Shown here: positions 8,956-17,996 of the stretch, piece after piece
How the letters are laid out: the number at the start of each line of letters is the position of its first letter
How positions within the stretch are numbered: position 1 is the stretch's first letter
Source: Limimaricola sp.
GTDB lineage: Bacteria > Pseudomonadota > Alphaproteobacteria > Rhodobacterales > Rhodobacteraceae
Length of the DNA stretch: 64,000 nucleotides
Assembly: GCF_016125575.1 (NCBI RefSeq)
Contig: NZ_WGLM01000002.1
Coordinates: forward strand, 124,001 to 188,000
Direction: 5' to 3'
Translations under genes and position numbers: made by a program
The notes under the pieces: generated by a model
What the model was told of the DNA's origin: nothing
Databases searched by the model: none
The model's input: only the letters and a program-made list of their open reading frames with translations

Positions 8956-10635
8956 ATGTCCGCACGTGCATCCATGGAGGATTTCGAAGCCCTCCTGAAC
9001 GAAAGCTTCGAAATCGACACGCCCAGCGAGGGCAGCGTCGTCAAGGGCAAGGTCATCGCCATCGAGGCGGGCCAAGCCATCATCGATGTCGGCTACAAGA
9101 TGGAAGGCCGCGTCGATCTGAAAGAATTCGCGAACCCCGGCGAAGCGCCCGACATAAAGGTCGGTGACGAGGTCGAGGTGTTCCTGCGCCAGGTCGAGAA
9201 CGCCCGTGGCGAAGCGGTGATCAGCCGTGAAATGGCCCGCCGCGAAGAAGCCTGGGACCGCCTGGAAAAGGCCTATGCCGACGAAGAGCGCGTCGATGGC
9301 GCCATCTTCGGCCGCGTCAAAGGTGGTTTCACCGTGGATCTGGGCGGCGCGGTTGCGTTCCTTCCCGGTTCTCAGGTGGACGTGCGCCCGGTGCGCGATG
9401 CCGGCCCGCTGATGGGCCTCAAGCAGCCGTTCCAGATCCTCAAGATGGACCGTCGCCGTGGCAACATCGTGGTGTCGCGCCGTGCGATCCTCGAAGAAAG
9501 CCGCGCCGAGCAGCGCGCCGAGGTCATCGGCAACCTCTACGAAGGTCAGACCGTTGACGGCGTGGTCAAGAACATCACCGAATACGGGGCCTTCGTGGAC
9601 CTGGGCGGTGTCGACGGCCTGCTGCACGTGACCGACATGGCCTGGCGGCGTGTGAACCACCCGTCCGAGATCCTGTCGATCGGCGAGACGATCAAGGTGC
9701 AGGTCATCAAGATCAACAAGGAAACCCACCGCATCAGCCTGGGCATGAAGCAGCTGCAGGCCGACCCGTGGGATACCGTCGAGGCGAAGTATCCGCTGGA
9801 ATCGGTGCATACCGGCCGCGTCACCAACATCACCGACTACGGCGCCTTCGTGGAGCTGGAACCGGGGATCGAGGGGCTTGTCCACGTCTCGGAAATGTCC
9901 TGGACCAAGAAGAACGTGCACCCCGGCAAGATCGTATCGACCAGCCAGGAAGTCGAGGTCATGGTGCTCGAGATCGACAGCGCCAAGCGTCGCGTGTCGC
10001 TGGGCCTCAAGCAGACCATGCGCAACCCGTGGGAAGTCTTTGCCGAGACCCATCCCGAGGGCACCGAGGTGGAAGGCGAGGTCAAGAACATCACCGAGTT
10101 CGGCCTGTTCGTGGGCCTGCCGGGCGATATCGACGGCATGGTTCACCTCTCGGACCTGACCTGGGAAGGCCGGGGCGAGGACGCCATCCAGAACTACCGC
10201 AAGGGCGACATCGTCAAGGCGAAGGTCACCGAGGTGGATGTCGAGAAAGAGCGTATCTCGCTCTCGATCAAGGCGATGGACGGAGACCCCTTTGCCGAGG
10301 CGATCGGTGGGGTCAAGCGTGGCTCGATCATCACTGTCACCGTCACCAAGATCGAGGATGGCGGGATCGAGGTGGAATACGAGGGGATGAAATCGTTCAT
10401 CCGCCGTTCCGACCTCAGCCGTGACCGCGCTGAACAGCGCCCCGAGCGTTTCCAGGTGGGTGACCACGTGGATGTCCGCGTGACCAACGTCGACAGCAAG
10501 ACCCGCAAGCTGGGCCTGTCGATCAAGGCGCGCGAGATCGCCGAAGAGAAGGAAGCCGTGGAACAGTATGGCTCGTCCGACTCGGGTGCCTCGCTGGGCG
10601 ACATCCTTGGCGCCGCGCTGAAAGGCGAAAAGTAA
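8956..10635 (+). CDS. rpsA: 30S ribosomal protein S1
   Basis: S1 brings mRNA to the ribosome. The 559-residue protein begins MSARASMEDFEALLNESFE and contains six S1 (OB-fold) repeats, e.g. GSVVKGKVIAIEAGQAIIDVGYKMEG, then repeats marked by VVKNITEYGAFVDLGGVDGLLH, VTNITDYGAFVELEPGIEGLVH and VKNITEFGLFVGLPGDIDGMVH. Length matches alphaproteobacterial S1. The frame runs open upstream to 8530 across cmk and the terminator, but the ATG at 8956 is preceded by an AAAGGA site and gives the family N-terminus. Confidence 0.97.
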   Translation: MSARASMEDFEALLNESFEIDTPSEGSVVKGKVIAIEAGQAIIDVGYKMEGRVDLKEFANPGEAPDIKVGDEVEVFLRQVENARGEAVISREMARREEAWDRLEKAYADEERVDGAIFGRVKGGFTVDLGGAVAFLPGSQVDVRPVRDAGPLMGLKQPFQILKMDRRRGNIVVSRRAILEESRAEQRAEVIGNLYEGQTVDGVVKNITEYGAFVDLGGVDGLLHVTDMAWRRVNHPSEILSIGETIKVQVIKINKETHRISLGMKQLQADPWDTVEAKYPLESVHTGRVTNITDYGAFVELEPGIEGLVHVSEMSWTKKNVHPGKIVSTSQEVEVMVLEIDSAKRRVSLGLKQTMRNPWEVFAETHPEGTEVEGEVKNITEFGLFVGLPGDIDGMVHLSDLTWEGRGEDAIQNYRKGDIVKAKVTEVDVEKERISLSIKAMDGDPFAEAIGGVKRGSIITVTVTKIEDGGIEVEYEGMKSFIRRSDLSRDRAEQRPERFQVGDHVDVRVTNVDSKTRKLGLSIKAREIAEEKEAVEQYGSSDSGASLGDILGAALKGEK

Positions 10636-10662
10636 AAGCTTCGGCCATCGCGCCGGACAATC

Positions 10663-10697
10663 GCCCCCGCCGGTTCCACTGGCGGGGGCTTTTCTTT
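10663..10697 (+). terminator. Rho-independent terminator after rpsA
   Basis: A perfect 9-bp stem GCCCCCGCC (10663-10671) / GGCGGGGGC (10681-10689) with a 9-nt loop is followed at once by TTTTCTTT. It lies 28 nt after the rpsA stop. Confidence 0.92.
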
Positions 10698-10869
10698 GGC
10701 CCCCTTCCCGGGGGCTGATGGCGCCGCGAATCATCCTTTGAGCAAGATGCTCAGCCACATTCCCGTGACAGCCCCGTGACACCGCGCGACCGCTTCAGAA
10801 GTTCAGATTCGTCTTCTTTTGCCTCAGGTCGGGCAGCATTATGCCTACAGCGCCCGTTTCACGCTATTC

Positions 10870-10895
10870 CGCCATGCCCGTGTTGGGCCTATAGT
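10870..10895 (+). promoter_or_regulatory. Possible promoter of ihfB
   Basis: In the 318-nt gap between rpsA and ihfB I see the rpsA terminator and then a good -10-like hexamer TATAGT (10890-10895). The -35 side at 17-nt spacing (TTCCGC) is poor. No other structure is evident in this gap. Confidence 0.3.
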
Positions 10896-10953
10896 GATCT
10901 CAATGGCAGGGCGAACCTGCAGCGATTTCCGCGTTCCCGGGGGGGCCAGAACA

Positions 10954-11235
10954 ATGATCCGGTCGGAATTGATTCAGCGTATTTCAGACGAGAACCCACA
11001 CCTGTACCAAAGAGATGTTGAGCGGATCGTGAACACGATCTTCGAACAGGTCACAGAGGCGATGGCCCGTGGCGACAGGGTAGAGTTGCGCGGCTTTGGC
11101 GCTTTCTCGGTCAAACGTCGCGATTCGCGTATCGGCCGCAACCCGCGCACGGGCGAGTCGGTCGAGGTCGAGGAGAAGCACGTACCCTTCTTCAAGACCG
11201 GGAAGCTGTTGCGCGACAGGCTGAACGAGTCATAA
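10954..11235 (+). CDS. ihfB: Integration host factor subunit beta
   Basis: A 93-residue HU/IHF-family DNA-bending protein that pairs with IHF-alpha (gene not in this window). It begins [18 protein letters not shown] and contains the DNA-binding arm motif [19 protein letters not shown], ending in [13 protein letters not shown]. The frame extends 45 codons upstream, but the ATG at 10954, behind a G-rich site, gives the family N-terminus. The rpsA-ihfB order is common in proteobacteria. Confidence 0.95.
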   Translation: MIRSELIQRISDENPHLYQRDVERIVNTIFEQVTEAMARGDRVELRGFGAFSVKRRDSRIGRNPRTGESVEVEEKHVPFFKTGKLLRDRLNES

Positions 11236-11245
11236 CATCGTTCTC

Positions 11246-11602
11246 ATGAAAACCATTCGTTTTGCCTTCTGGGCCATAGTGGGCCTGTGCCTGATCATCG
11301 TGGGCCTGGCCAACAGGGGCATGGTGACGCTGCACGCGATGCCCGGCTCGCTGGCGCGTCTGTTCGGTATCTCGCCGGACCTGCAGGTGCCGCTCTTCGT
11401 GGTGATCTTTCTTGGCGTCGCGGCTGGCCTGCTCATCGGGTTCTTCTGGGAATGGCTGCGCGAACGCAAATTCCGGGCCGAGGGGCGCGCGCGTGGTCGC
11501 GAGGTGGCCGAGCTGAAGCGTCAGATGGACCGCCTGCGCGATGCCAATGGCGACGGCAAGGACGATGTCCTGCAACTCCTCGAAGCACCGGCGCGACGCT
11601 AG
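11246..11602 (+). CDS. LapA-domain (DUF1049) inner-membrane protein
   Basis: A 118-residue protein with two membrane segments (about residues 5-23 and 47-69) and a charged, coiled-coil-prone C-terminal tail rich in Arg, Glu and Lys. It matches the LapA/YciS type that often follows ihfB in proteobacteria. In enterobacteria the family member LapA works with LapB in LPS assembly control; whether that holds here is unknown. It starts 10 nt after ihfB and ends 4 nt before trpF, so it is probably in the same operon. Confidence 0.82.
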   Translation: MKTIRFAFWAIVGLCLIIVGLANRGMVTLHAMPGSLARLFGISPDLQVPLFVVIFLGVAAGLLIGFFWEWLRERKFRAEGRARGREVAELKRQMDRLRDANGDGKDDVLQLLEAPARR

Positions 11603-11606
11603 GCCG

Positions 11607-12251
11607 ATGTCCGGTACAATTCGTGTCAAGATCTGCGGCCTGCGGCTGCCAGGCGACGTTCTGGCTGCGGCAGCCTCTGGCGCCGCCTATGTCGGCTTTG
11701 TCTTCTTCCCGCGCTCGCCCCGGGCCGTGACCGCTGAAACGGCGGCCGATCTTGCGCTTTCCGCGCCACCGGGGATCGCCAAGGTTGGGCTTGTCGTTGA
11801 TGCCGACGATGCCGCGCTGGCCGATATCCTCGACCGCGTCCCCCTCGACATGCTGCAACTGCATGGCCACGAAAGCCCCGCCCGCGTGGCCGAGGTCAAG
11901 GCCCGGTTCGGCTTGCCGGTGATGAAGGCGGTGGGCGTCGCCGGGCCCGAGGATTTGCCCGCGCTGGACGAGATGGCGCGCGTCGCTGACCAGATCCTTG
12001 TCGATGCCAAGCCGCCCCGCGATGCCGTGCTGCCGGGCGGCAACGGCCTGGCCTTTGACTGGCGGCTGATTGCAGGGCGGCGCTGGCCCGGTCCATGGAT
12101 GTTGGCAGGGGGCCTGACGCCCGCGAACGTCGCCGAGGCGATCCGACTGACCGGGGCGCGGCAAGTCGATGTCTCGTCAGGCGTGGAAAGCGCGCCCGGG
12201 GTCAAGGACCCCGCGCGCATCGCGGCCTTTATCGCTGCGGCACGGGCGTGA
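11607..12251 (+). CDS. trpF: Phosphoribosylanthranilate isomerase
   Basis: TrpF converts phosphoribosylanthranilate to CdRP in tryptophan synthesis. The 214-residue TIM-barrel protein starts [12 protein letters not shown], where the catalytic cysteine lies in KICGL. The LQLHGHE segment and the closing LAGGLTP.NV and [12 protein letters not shown] motifs are present. The start at 11607 is set by the conserved N-terminus. The stop overlaps the GTG of the next gene. trpB is in the same direction about 1.1 kb on; trpA is about 14 kb away on the other strand. Confidence 0.95.
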   Translation: MSGTIRVKICGLRLPGDVLAAAASGAAYVGFVFFPRSPRAVTAETAADLALSAPPGIAKVGLVVDADDAALADILDRVPLDMLQLHGHESPARVAEVKARFGLPVMKAVGVAGPEDLPALDEMARVADQILVDAKPPRDAVLPGGNGLAFDWRLIAGRRWPGPWMLAGGLTPANVAEAIRLTGARQVDVSSGVESAPGVKDPARIAAFIAAARA

Positions 12252-12685
12252 TCGCGTTCCGTCCCGCGCGACCCGAAGACGTGCCGGCCATAGTGGCACT
12301 GCTGACCGAGGACAGCATGGATGCAGCGCCCGGCACGATGGACGGCTACCGCGCCGCTTTTGCCGACCTCGTCGCCGATCCGCGCAACACGCTGCTGGTG
12401 GGCGAACGGCACAGCCGCATCGTCGCGACATGCCAGTTGACCGTCATCAGCGGCCTGTCGCTGCGGGCGGCACGGCGGATGCAGGTCGAATCAGTGCGCG
12501 TGGCAGCAGATCTGCGCGGGCAGGGGATAGGTGAGGCGATGTTTGCCGAGATTGAGGCGCGGGCCCGCGCCGCGGGCTGCAGCCTGATCCAGCTGACGAT
12601 GAATGCCGCGCGCAAGGATGCCGCGCGGTTCTATGCGCGCCAGGGCTTCACGGCGTCGCATGTTGGCTTCAAGCGCGACCTTTAG
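12248..12685 (+). CDS. GNAT-family N-acetyltransferase
   Basis: A 145-residue single GNAT domain. It begins [19 protein letters not shown] and has the acetyl-CoA binding loop [14 protein letters not shown] (motif A) and the ending [20 protein letters not shown]. The GTG start overlaps the trpF stop (GTGA), so it is translated with trpF. The substrate is unknown. Its end overlaps the end of the opposite-strand cytochrome b561 gene by four bases. Confidence 0.85.
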   Translation: MIAFRPARPEDVPAIVALLTEDSMDAAPGTMDGYRAAFADLVADPRNTLLVGERHSRIVATCQLTVISGLSLRAARRMQVESVRVAADLRGQGIGEAMFAEIEARARAAGCSLIQLTMNAARKDAARFYARQGFTASHVGFKRDL

Positions 12686-13227
12686 CGGCGCGCGCCAAAG
12701 CCCATCCGCGCCATCACCTCGTCGCGCAAAACCATGCGGTGATAGAGCGCGCCCGCGACATGCAAGACAATGAGCAGCGCCAGCACCAGTGCGGCCCAGC
12801 CATGCGCGACGACCGTTGGCGCGTGGCGCAGATCGGGCGGTAGCGGTGCGCCGTTGCGGGCAAACACGATATCGTTGAGGTGCAGGCCAATTGCCGTCCA
12901 CATGCCGAAGACGGCCATCAGCGCGACCAGCAGGTAAAACCCGCCATGCACGGCAACCGCCACCCGGTCCAGCGGGCCGCCGGTAATCTCGGCCGGCGGT
13001 CGGGCGGTGACGGCGCGCAGGATCAGCCGGATCACCATCAGCCCAAGGATGGCCATCCCCAGCGCCATATGAATTTCAAGGACGTCGAGTTTCTGCGGCG
13101 CGTCCTCGGGCATGGGCGCGATAACGAAATAGCCCCCCAGAAGCATCAGCACGATCAGTGCTGCAATCAACCAATGCAGCACGACGATGACGGGATGATA
13201 GCGGCGGACGGGTTGGGCTATGGCCAT
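12682..13227 (-). CDS. Cytochrome b561 family protein
   Basis: A 181-residue membrane protein with four hydrophobic helices (about residues 12-32, 50-68, 90-110 and 142-162). Likely heme-ligand histidines lie in VLHW near the start, EIHMALG, VHGGFYLL and VLHVAGALYH. This matches the bacterial diheme b561/YceJ type that moves electrons between quinol and periplasmic acceptors, including superoxide. No YceI partner is next to it. It is divergent from trpB across a gap of about 140 nt. Confidence 0.88.
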   Translation of the reverse strand: MAIAQPVRRYHPVIVVLHWLIAALIVLMLLGGYFVIAPMPEDAPQKLDVLEIHMALGMAILGLMVIRLILRAVTARPPAEITGGPLDRVAVAVHGGFYLLVALMAVFGMWTAIGLHLNDIVFARNGAPLPPDLRHAPTVVAHGWAALVLALLIVLHVAGALYHRMVLRDEVMARMGFGARR

Positions 13228-13370
13228 GGCTGGATGCCTTTTGCAAGCTTTGGCATGAATGAGACGCCGGGTGCGGCCGTCCTGTCAATCGTCGTGCGAA
13301 GCGGCACCTTTACCGGGGCCTTGTCTGGCGCTAGGTCAGGGGGCATTGCAGCGAAAGGCAACTGGTTCCG

Positions 13371-14603
13371 ATGGCAAACGACCTTTTCAACAGTTTCATG
13401 ACCGGCCCGGATGAGAACGGCCGTTTCGGCATGTTCGGCGGCCGCTTCGTGTCGGAAACGCTGATGCCGCTGATCCTGGAGCTGGAAGCGGAATACAACC
13501 ACGCCAAGACCGACCCGACCTTCTGGGCCGAGATGGACGACCTGTGGAAGCATTACGTCGGCCGCCCCTCGCCGCTTTACCATGCCGCGCGCCTGACCGA
13601 GCACTTGGGCGGCGCCAAGGTTTACATGAAGCGCGACGAGCTGAACCACACCGGCGCACACAAGATCAACAACGTGCTGGGCCAGATCATCCTCGCCCGC
13701 CGCATGGGCAAGACCCGGATCATCGCCGAAACCGGCGCGGGCCAGCACGGTGTGGCCACGGCCACTGTCTGCGCCAAGTTCGGTCTGGAATGCATCGTCT
13801 ATATGGGCGCGCACGACGTCGAACGGCAGGCGCCCAACGTGTTCCGCATGCGGCTGCTGGGCGCCAAGGTGGTGCCAGTCACGTCTGGCCGCGGCACCCT
13901 GAAGGACGCGATGAACGACGCGCTGCGCGACTGGGTGACCAACGTGCGCGACACGTTCTATTGCATCGGCACGGTGGCGGGCCCGCATCCCTACCCGGCG
14001 ATGGTGCGCGACTTCCAGTCGATCATCGGCAAAGAGGTGCGCTGGCAACTGGCCGAGCAGGAGGGCGAAGGCCGCCTGCCCGACACGGTCATCGCCGCGA
14101 TCGGCGGCGGGTCGAACGCGATGGGCCTGTTCTACCCGTTCCTCGATGACCCCTCGGTGGGCATCATCGGGGTCGAGGCCGGGGGCAAGGGCGTGGACGA
14201 CCGGATGGAGCATTGCGCCAGCCTGACCGGCGGGCGGCCCGGCGTGCTGCACGGCAACCGCACCTACCTGCTGCAGGACGATGACGGTCAGATCCTGGAA
14301 GGGTTCAGCATCTCGGCCGGTCTCGACTATCCCGGCATCGGGCCGGAACATGCCTGGCTGCATGATACGGGCCGGGCGCAATACGTCTCGATCACCGATG
14401 CCGAGGCGCTGGAGGCGTTCCAGCTGTCGTGCAAACTGGAGGGAATCATCCCCGCGCTGGAGCCCAGCCACGCGCTGGCCCACGTGATGAAGATCGCCCC
14501 CACGCTGCCCAAGGACCATATCATCGTGATGAACATGTGCGGCCGGGGCGACAAGGACATCTTCACCGTGGCCAAGCACCTCGGCTTCGACATGAAGGTC
14601 TGA
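13371..14603 (+). CDS. trpB: Tryptophan synthase beta chain
   Basis: TrpB joins indole and serine using PLP. The 410-residue protein has the PLP lysine K98 in [11 protein letters not shown], the substrate loop ETGAGQHG, the phosphate-binding GGGSNA motif and the GIGPEHA segment. Length is normal. It is separated from trpF by the GNAT and antisense b561 genes. An imperfect inverted repeat GGCC.TAAAC...GTTTA..GGCC lies just after the stop (about 14607-14631) but lacks a T run. Confidence 0.97.
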   Translation: MANDLFNSFMTGPDENGRFGMFGGRFVSETLMPLILELEAEYNHAKTDPTFWAEMDDLWKHYVGRPSPLYHAARLTEHLGGAKVYMKRDELNHTGAHKINNVLGQIILARRMGKTRIIAETGAGQHGVATATVCAKFGLECIVYMGAHDVERQAPNVFRMRLLGAKVVPVTSGRGTLKDAMNDALRDWVTNVRDTFYCIGTVAGPHPYPAMVRDFQSIIGKEVRWQLAEQEGEGRLPDTVIAAIGGGSNAMGLFYPFLDDPSVGIIGVEAGGKGVDDRMEHCASLTGGRPGVLHGNRTYLLQDDDGQILEGFSISAGLDYPGIGPEHAWLHDTGRAQYVSITDAEALEAFQLSCKLEGIIPALEPSHALAHVMKIAPTLPKDHIIVMNMCGRGDKDIFTVAKHLGFDMKV

Positions 14604-14757
14604 ATTGGCCGTAAACCTGCGTTTAGTGGCCTTGTCCGGGGGTTGATCTTACCCGTCTAAACGATGCGTCAATTGTGACAGGGGAATTTCGGGTGCTGTG
14701 ATCGGCCCAGCGGCAAGCACGTCGCATCACAGTCCTGAAATTTCGAAAGGTTCCGTC

Positions 14758-15282
14758 ATGAAACGCATTCTTCTCGCTTCGGCCGCCATCATCTGCCTCA
14801 GCAGCGCAGCCGCCCACGCCGACGCATTCACTGATGCCATTGTCAGCAACCTGCAGTCGCTGAACTACACCAGCATCCATATCGTCGATGCTGGTAGCCA
14901 GGTTCGTGTCGAGGCGGTGCGCGGCACCGAGACGCTTGAAGTGCTGTATGACAAGACCACCGGCGCCATCCTCAAGCAGGAAACCGGTACGGTTCATTCC
15001 GGCACCAACACGACCCCCGGCGTTGACGTCAGCACGGTTGATTCGACCGGAAATACCGATCTTGTGCCGATGGGCACGGGCGACGACAACGGCTCGGAAA
15101 TGGGTGATGACAATGGCGGCACCGAGATCGGCGACGACAACGGTGGCAGCAATGCCAGCGCGCAAGGATCGAGCAGCAATTCAAGCAGCTCGAACGACAG
15201 TTCGAATGACAGCTCGAACGACAGCTCGGGCGAACATTCGGGCGGCGGCTCCGACGATTCGGGCAGCGACGACGGCGAGTGA
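14758..15282 (+). CDS. Secreted PepSY-like protein with Ser/Asp/Asn-rich tail
   Basis: A 174-residue predicted secreted protein. It begins MKRILLASAAIICLSSAAAHA, a clear signal peptide with an AHA cleavage site. Residues 23-75 form a small PepSY-like half-domain (IVSNLQSLNYTSIHIV, VEAVRG.ETLEVLYDKTTGAIL). The rest is low complexity: repeated GDDNGG units and then (N/S)DSS runs, acidic and probably disordered. GAAAGG precedes the ATG. The next gene is a clear paralogue in the N-terminal part. I do not recognise a named family. Confidence 0.75.
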   Translation: MKRILLASAAIICLSSAAAHADAFTDAIVSNLQSLNYTSIHIVDAGSQVRVEAVRGTETLEVLYDKTTGAILKQETGTVHSGTNTTPGVDVSTVDSTGNTDLVPMGTGDDNGSEMGDDNGGTEIGDDNGGSNASAQGSSSNSSSSNDSSNDSSNDSSGEHSGGGSDDSGSDDGE

Positions 15283-15321
15283 TCGCCGTAAGACTGTAGT
15301 AAGCGCCCCTAGATAAAAATG

Positions 15322-15345
15322 TCGCCGCCCGGCCCCGGGCGGCGA
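15322..15345 (+). other. Strong hairpin between the two secreted paralogues
   Basis: A perfect 9-bp stem TCGCCGCCC (15322-15330) / GGGCGGCGA (15337-15345) with a GGCCCC loop lies between the two genes, ending a few bases before the GGAGG ribosome site of the second. There is no T run, so it looks more like an mRNA-processing or translation-tuning hairpin than a terminator. Confidence 0.6.
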
Positions 15346-15363
15346 TCCGTTGGAGGATCCACG

Positions 15364-15834
15364 ATGTTGCGACGTTTGATCATGACGCTTGTCCTCAGCG
15401 TTGCGCCGCTTGCGGTTGCGGCGCAATCGGTGGAGGATTCGATCGTGGCGCAGTTGCGCCAGCAGGGTTTCACCGAGATCAAGATTACCCACACGCTGCT
15501 GGGCCGTGTCCGCATTGATGCGACCAGCAAGAGCCTTTACCGCGAGGTCGTGTTCAACCCGACCACCGGCGAGGTGCTGCGCGACTACTGGCGGCAGCTT
15601 TCAACCGGTGACGAGGTTGGCCCGATCCTGATCGACCCCTCGGCGGGCGGCAGTTCGGACAATAGCTCTTCCAAGAACGTGACAACGGGCAGTAATACGG
15701 CCACCCCCTCGCAGACCAGTTCCGAGGATCACTCCACTTCGGAGCCTTCCGAGCCGCCCGACCCGCCCGAACCACCGGAACCGCCAGAACAGCCTGAGCG
15801 CAGCAGCAGTTCTGACGATGGCGGAGATAACTGA
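15364..15834 (+). CDS. Secreted PepSY-like protein with Ser/Pro/Glu-rich tail (paralogue)
   Basis: A 156-residue predicted secreted protein starting MLRRLIMTLVLSVAPLAVAAQ (signal peptide, cleavage after AVAA). Residues 21-80 match the preceding protein in pattern: IVAQLRQQGFTEIKI, VRIDAT and EVVFNPTTGEVLRDYW. The tail is low complexity, with Ser/Thr/Asn runs, then a PPEPPEPPE repeat and a final acidic end. A GGAGG site sits 9 nt before the ATG. Tandem duplication with divergent tails is the simplest reading. Function unknown. Confidence 0.75.
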   Translation: MLRRLIMTLVLSVAPLAVAAQSVEDSIVAQLRQQGFTEIKITHTLLGRVRIDATSKSLYREVVFNPTTGEVLRDYWRQLSTGDEVGPILIDPSAGGSSDNSSSKNVTTGSNTATPSQTSSEDHSTSEPSEPPDPPEPPEPPEQPERSSSSDDGGDN

Positions 15835-15879
15835 GACATGCGATCACCCTTGCATGCGTCGTGCCGAAAGGGCTGCTGA

Positions 15880-16386
15880 GTGACCCGCCAGTACGTTATT
15901 ATCCTGATCCTCGCGGTGCAGGTCTTCTGCGCCGCGGTGTTCATCATGAACATCCTTTCGTCCGTCGTGGGCTTTGCGCCGATCGACTGGGAACTGCACG
16001 AATATATCGAGATCGCGGCGGCGGTCGGTCTTGTCCTGGGCATCATCCTGGGGGGCGTGGCGCTGCGGCGCACCATGGTTCACGCCGCTCGGATGGAAGA
16101 AAAGCTGCGCGCCGCCTCCAGCGCCTTTTTCGATCTTGTCGATGTCCGCTTTGGCGAATGGGGCCTGACGCCTGCCGAATGCGACGTGGCGCTTTTCGCG
16201 ATCAAGGGCTTCGGTATTGCCGAGATCGCGCAGTTGCGCGGCACCAGCGAGGGCACGATCAAGGCCCAGACCAATGCGATTTATCGCAAGGCCGGCGTCT
16301 CGGGGCGGCCGCAACTTCTCAGCCTGTTCATCGAGGATTTGATGACTGACGGGCCGATGACAGCCCGGCCGCAGGCGCGCGTTTAG
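15880..16386 (+). CDS. Membrane-anchored LuxR-type HTH regulator
   Basis: A 168-residue protein with two N-terminal membrane helices (about residues 5-31 and 43-62), a short linker, and a C-terminal LuxR-type helix-turn-helix (96-154: GLTPAECDVALFAIKGFGIAEIAQL, then SEGTIKAQTNAIYRKAGV). There is no receiver or autoinducer domain, so a signal would have to come through the membrane part. It starts with GTG 45 nt after the second secreted paralogue and is probably its co-transcribed regulator. That role is inferred from position only. Confidence 0.8.
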   Translation: MTRQYVIILILAVQVFCAAVFIMNILSSVVGFAPIDWELHEYIEIAAAVGLVLGIILGGVALRRTMVHAARMEEKLRAASSAFFDLVDVRFGEWGLTPAECDVALFAIKGFGIAEIAQLRGTSEGTIKAQTNAIYRKAGVSGRPQLLSLFIEDLMTDGPMTARPQARV

Positions 16387-16763
16387 TCCTTGGCGCGGTC
16401 GGCATAGAGGCGCAGCACTTCGAGCGGCACGATATCGAGCGCGCGCGCATGGGTCGCGGCAAGGTTGATGCGGGGGGCGCAGCCCTCGTCATGGGCCTGC
16501 ATGAACCGCGCGGCGACAAGGCACCAGCGGTCGCCCGGTTTCAGCCCCGGAAAACGCCATTCGGGCCGCGGCGTCGACAGGTCGTTGCCCACGTATTTCG
16601 AGAAGGCCAGGAATTCGGCCGTCATCACCGCGCAGACGGTATGGCTGCCGCGATCCTCGGCGCAGGTATCGCAGGTGCCGGTGCGGAAGAATCCGGTCAT
16701 CGGTGCGGTCGAGCAGGGTTCCAGCGGTTGGCCCAGCACGTTGAGCGACGGCTCCATTTCCAT
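16383..16763 (-). CDS. DUF2237 family protein
   Basis: A 126-residue protein beginning MEMEPSLNVLGQPLEPCSTAPMTGF, with the DUF2237 pattern of conserved cysteines (FRTGTCDT...DRG.HTVCAVM), FLAFSK..GNDLSTP and LKPGDRWCLVAARF.QA...G.AP. The family is widespread and uncharacterised. The ATG overlaps the stop of the serine hydrolase by one base (TGATG), which suggests coupled translation. Its end overlaps the end of the LuxR-type gene by four bases on the opposite strand. Confidence 0.85.
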   Translation of the reverse strand: MEMEPSLNVLGQPLEPCSTAPMTGFFRTGTCDTCAEDRGSHTVCAVMTAEFLAFSKYVGNDLSTPRPEWRFPGLKPGDRWCLVAARFMQAHDEGCAPRINLAATHARALDIVPLEVLRLYADRAKD

Positions 16764-17929
16764 CACGGCAATCCTTTCGCGATCATGCGGAACATGGCGA
16801 TGTCCTGCGCCTCGACACCAGCATCCTCGAACCCCCGGTCGGCGGCCGTGCGCACGATCACCACGCCGAGCGGGCGGATGATGTAGATATATTGCCCGTA
16901 GATCCCGCGCGCCATGAACTCGCCCGGCCCCGCGTCGTGGGGCACCCACCACTGGTAGCCATACCCCAACTCGTCGGGCGTGGTATTGGCGCTGGCCTTT
17001 GTCGAGGCGTCGATCCAGTCCGCCGGGACGATCTGTTGGCCCTGCCATTGCCCGCCATTGGCGATCATCTGGCCGAAGCGGGCATAATCGCGGGTGCGCA
17101 TGTTCAGCCCGCCCAGCACGAAGGCCACGCCGTGCCCGTCTGTCAGGTAGACCGGGTCGGCCTCGAGCCCCAGCGGTTTCATGATTTTGGCATCCATCAG
17201 GTCGGGAATGGACTGCCCGGTCGCGCCGCGCAGCACCATGCCCAGCACATGCGTGTCGATAGAGACGTATTGCCATGACGTGCCGGGGGTGGCGCGGCGG
17301 GTCTTGATGCCGGCGGCGAAGGCATCCATCGAGCCGCCCAGTGCCAGCACCCGGCCCATCTTGTTGATGTCGGAATTGTAGTCGAGGTAATCCTCGTTGA
17401 AGGCCACGCCCGACTCCATCTGCAACACGTTGCGGATCGTCGCGCCGTCATAGGCCGAGCCGACAAGCAGCGGCGCGTATTTCGTGACCTGGTCGTCGAG
17501 GCTGGCGATCTTGCCCTCGGTCAGCTCGATTCCGATCAGCGCGGAAAGAAAGCTTTTCGCCATCGACCACGAGATGCGCAGATCCTCGGGCGCGGTGCCT
17601 TGCAGGTAATCCTCGTAGACCACGGTGCCGTTCTTCATCACCAAAAGCGAGGTCGCGTTGCGCTGGGTCAGCCAGTCGGTGACGGTGGGCGGCAGGGTGG
17701 CGGGCACGCCGGGGGGCAGGGGGCTGACCGGGCCTGCGCCGCGCGCCATCGCGGCGTGGTAGAAGAGATCCTGCATGTGGCTGAAATTGTGAACGATCTT
17801 GCCCTCCGAGAAGAGGCTGTTCACGGCCAGCAGGCGGCGGATGTCGTCGCGCTTCCAGACCCCGACCACGACAGCGGCCAGAACCAGCAGCAGCGTGATC
17901 CGCCGTATCCATCTCACGAACTTGCGCAT
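16763..17929 (-). CDS. Beta-lactamase-fold serine hydrolase
   Basis: A 388-residue protein of the class C beta-lactamase/6-aminohexanoate-dimer-hydrolase fold. It starts MRKFVRWIRRITLLLVLAAVV, an uncleaved anchor or signal sequence after a positive stretch. The active serine lies in SWSMAKSF (S-x-x-K), and the Tyr motif is probably WQYVS. GYGYQWW and GIYGQYI.I match the C-terminal strand that forms the third catalytic motif. The start follows a GGGGAAGGTG site. The frame extends upstream, but only as overlap toward pth. Substrate unknown; not a predicted antibiotic-resistance enzyme. Confidence 0.85.
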   Translation of the reverse strand: MRKFVRWIRRITLLLVLAAVVVGVWKRDDIRRLLAVNSLFSEGKIVHNFSHMQDLFYHAAMARGAGPVSPLPPGVPATLPPTVTDWLTQRNATSLLVMKNGTVVYEDYLQGTAPEDLRISWSMAKSFLSALIGIELTEGKIASLDDQVTKYAPLLVGSAYDGATIRNVLQMESGVAFNEDYLDYNSDINKMGRVLALGGSMDAFAAGIKTRRATPGTSWQYVSIDTHVLGMVLRGATGQSIPDLMDAKIMKPLGLEADPVYLTDGHGVAFVLGGLNMRTRDYARFGQMIANGGQWQGQQIVPADWIDASTKASANTTPDELGYGYQWWVPHDAGPGEFMARGIYGQYIYIIRPLGVVIVRTAADRGFEDAGVEAQDIAMFRMIAKGLP

Positions 17930-17996
17930 TTCACCTTCCCCGTTTCGCCCCCGAGAATGACGGCCATGACGGCAAAGGCAAGGGGAGGCGGGCGCG

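Noticed and set aside
8935-10782. A 615-codon minus-strand frame across rpsA
   Set aside because: It mirrors rpsA codon structure and is rich in Asp/His/Val as expected of an antisense shadow; no ribosome site or family motif.
14604-14640. The inverted repeat after trpB as a rho-independent terminator
   Set aside because: The stem GGCC.TAAAC/GTTTA..GGCC is interrupted and no T run follows; kept only as a remark in the trpB entry.
15746-15800. A CRISPR-like or tandem-repeat reading of the PPEPPEPPE coding region
   Set aside because: The repeat is a short in-frame codon repeat within one gene, without spacers.
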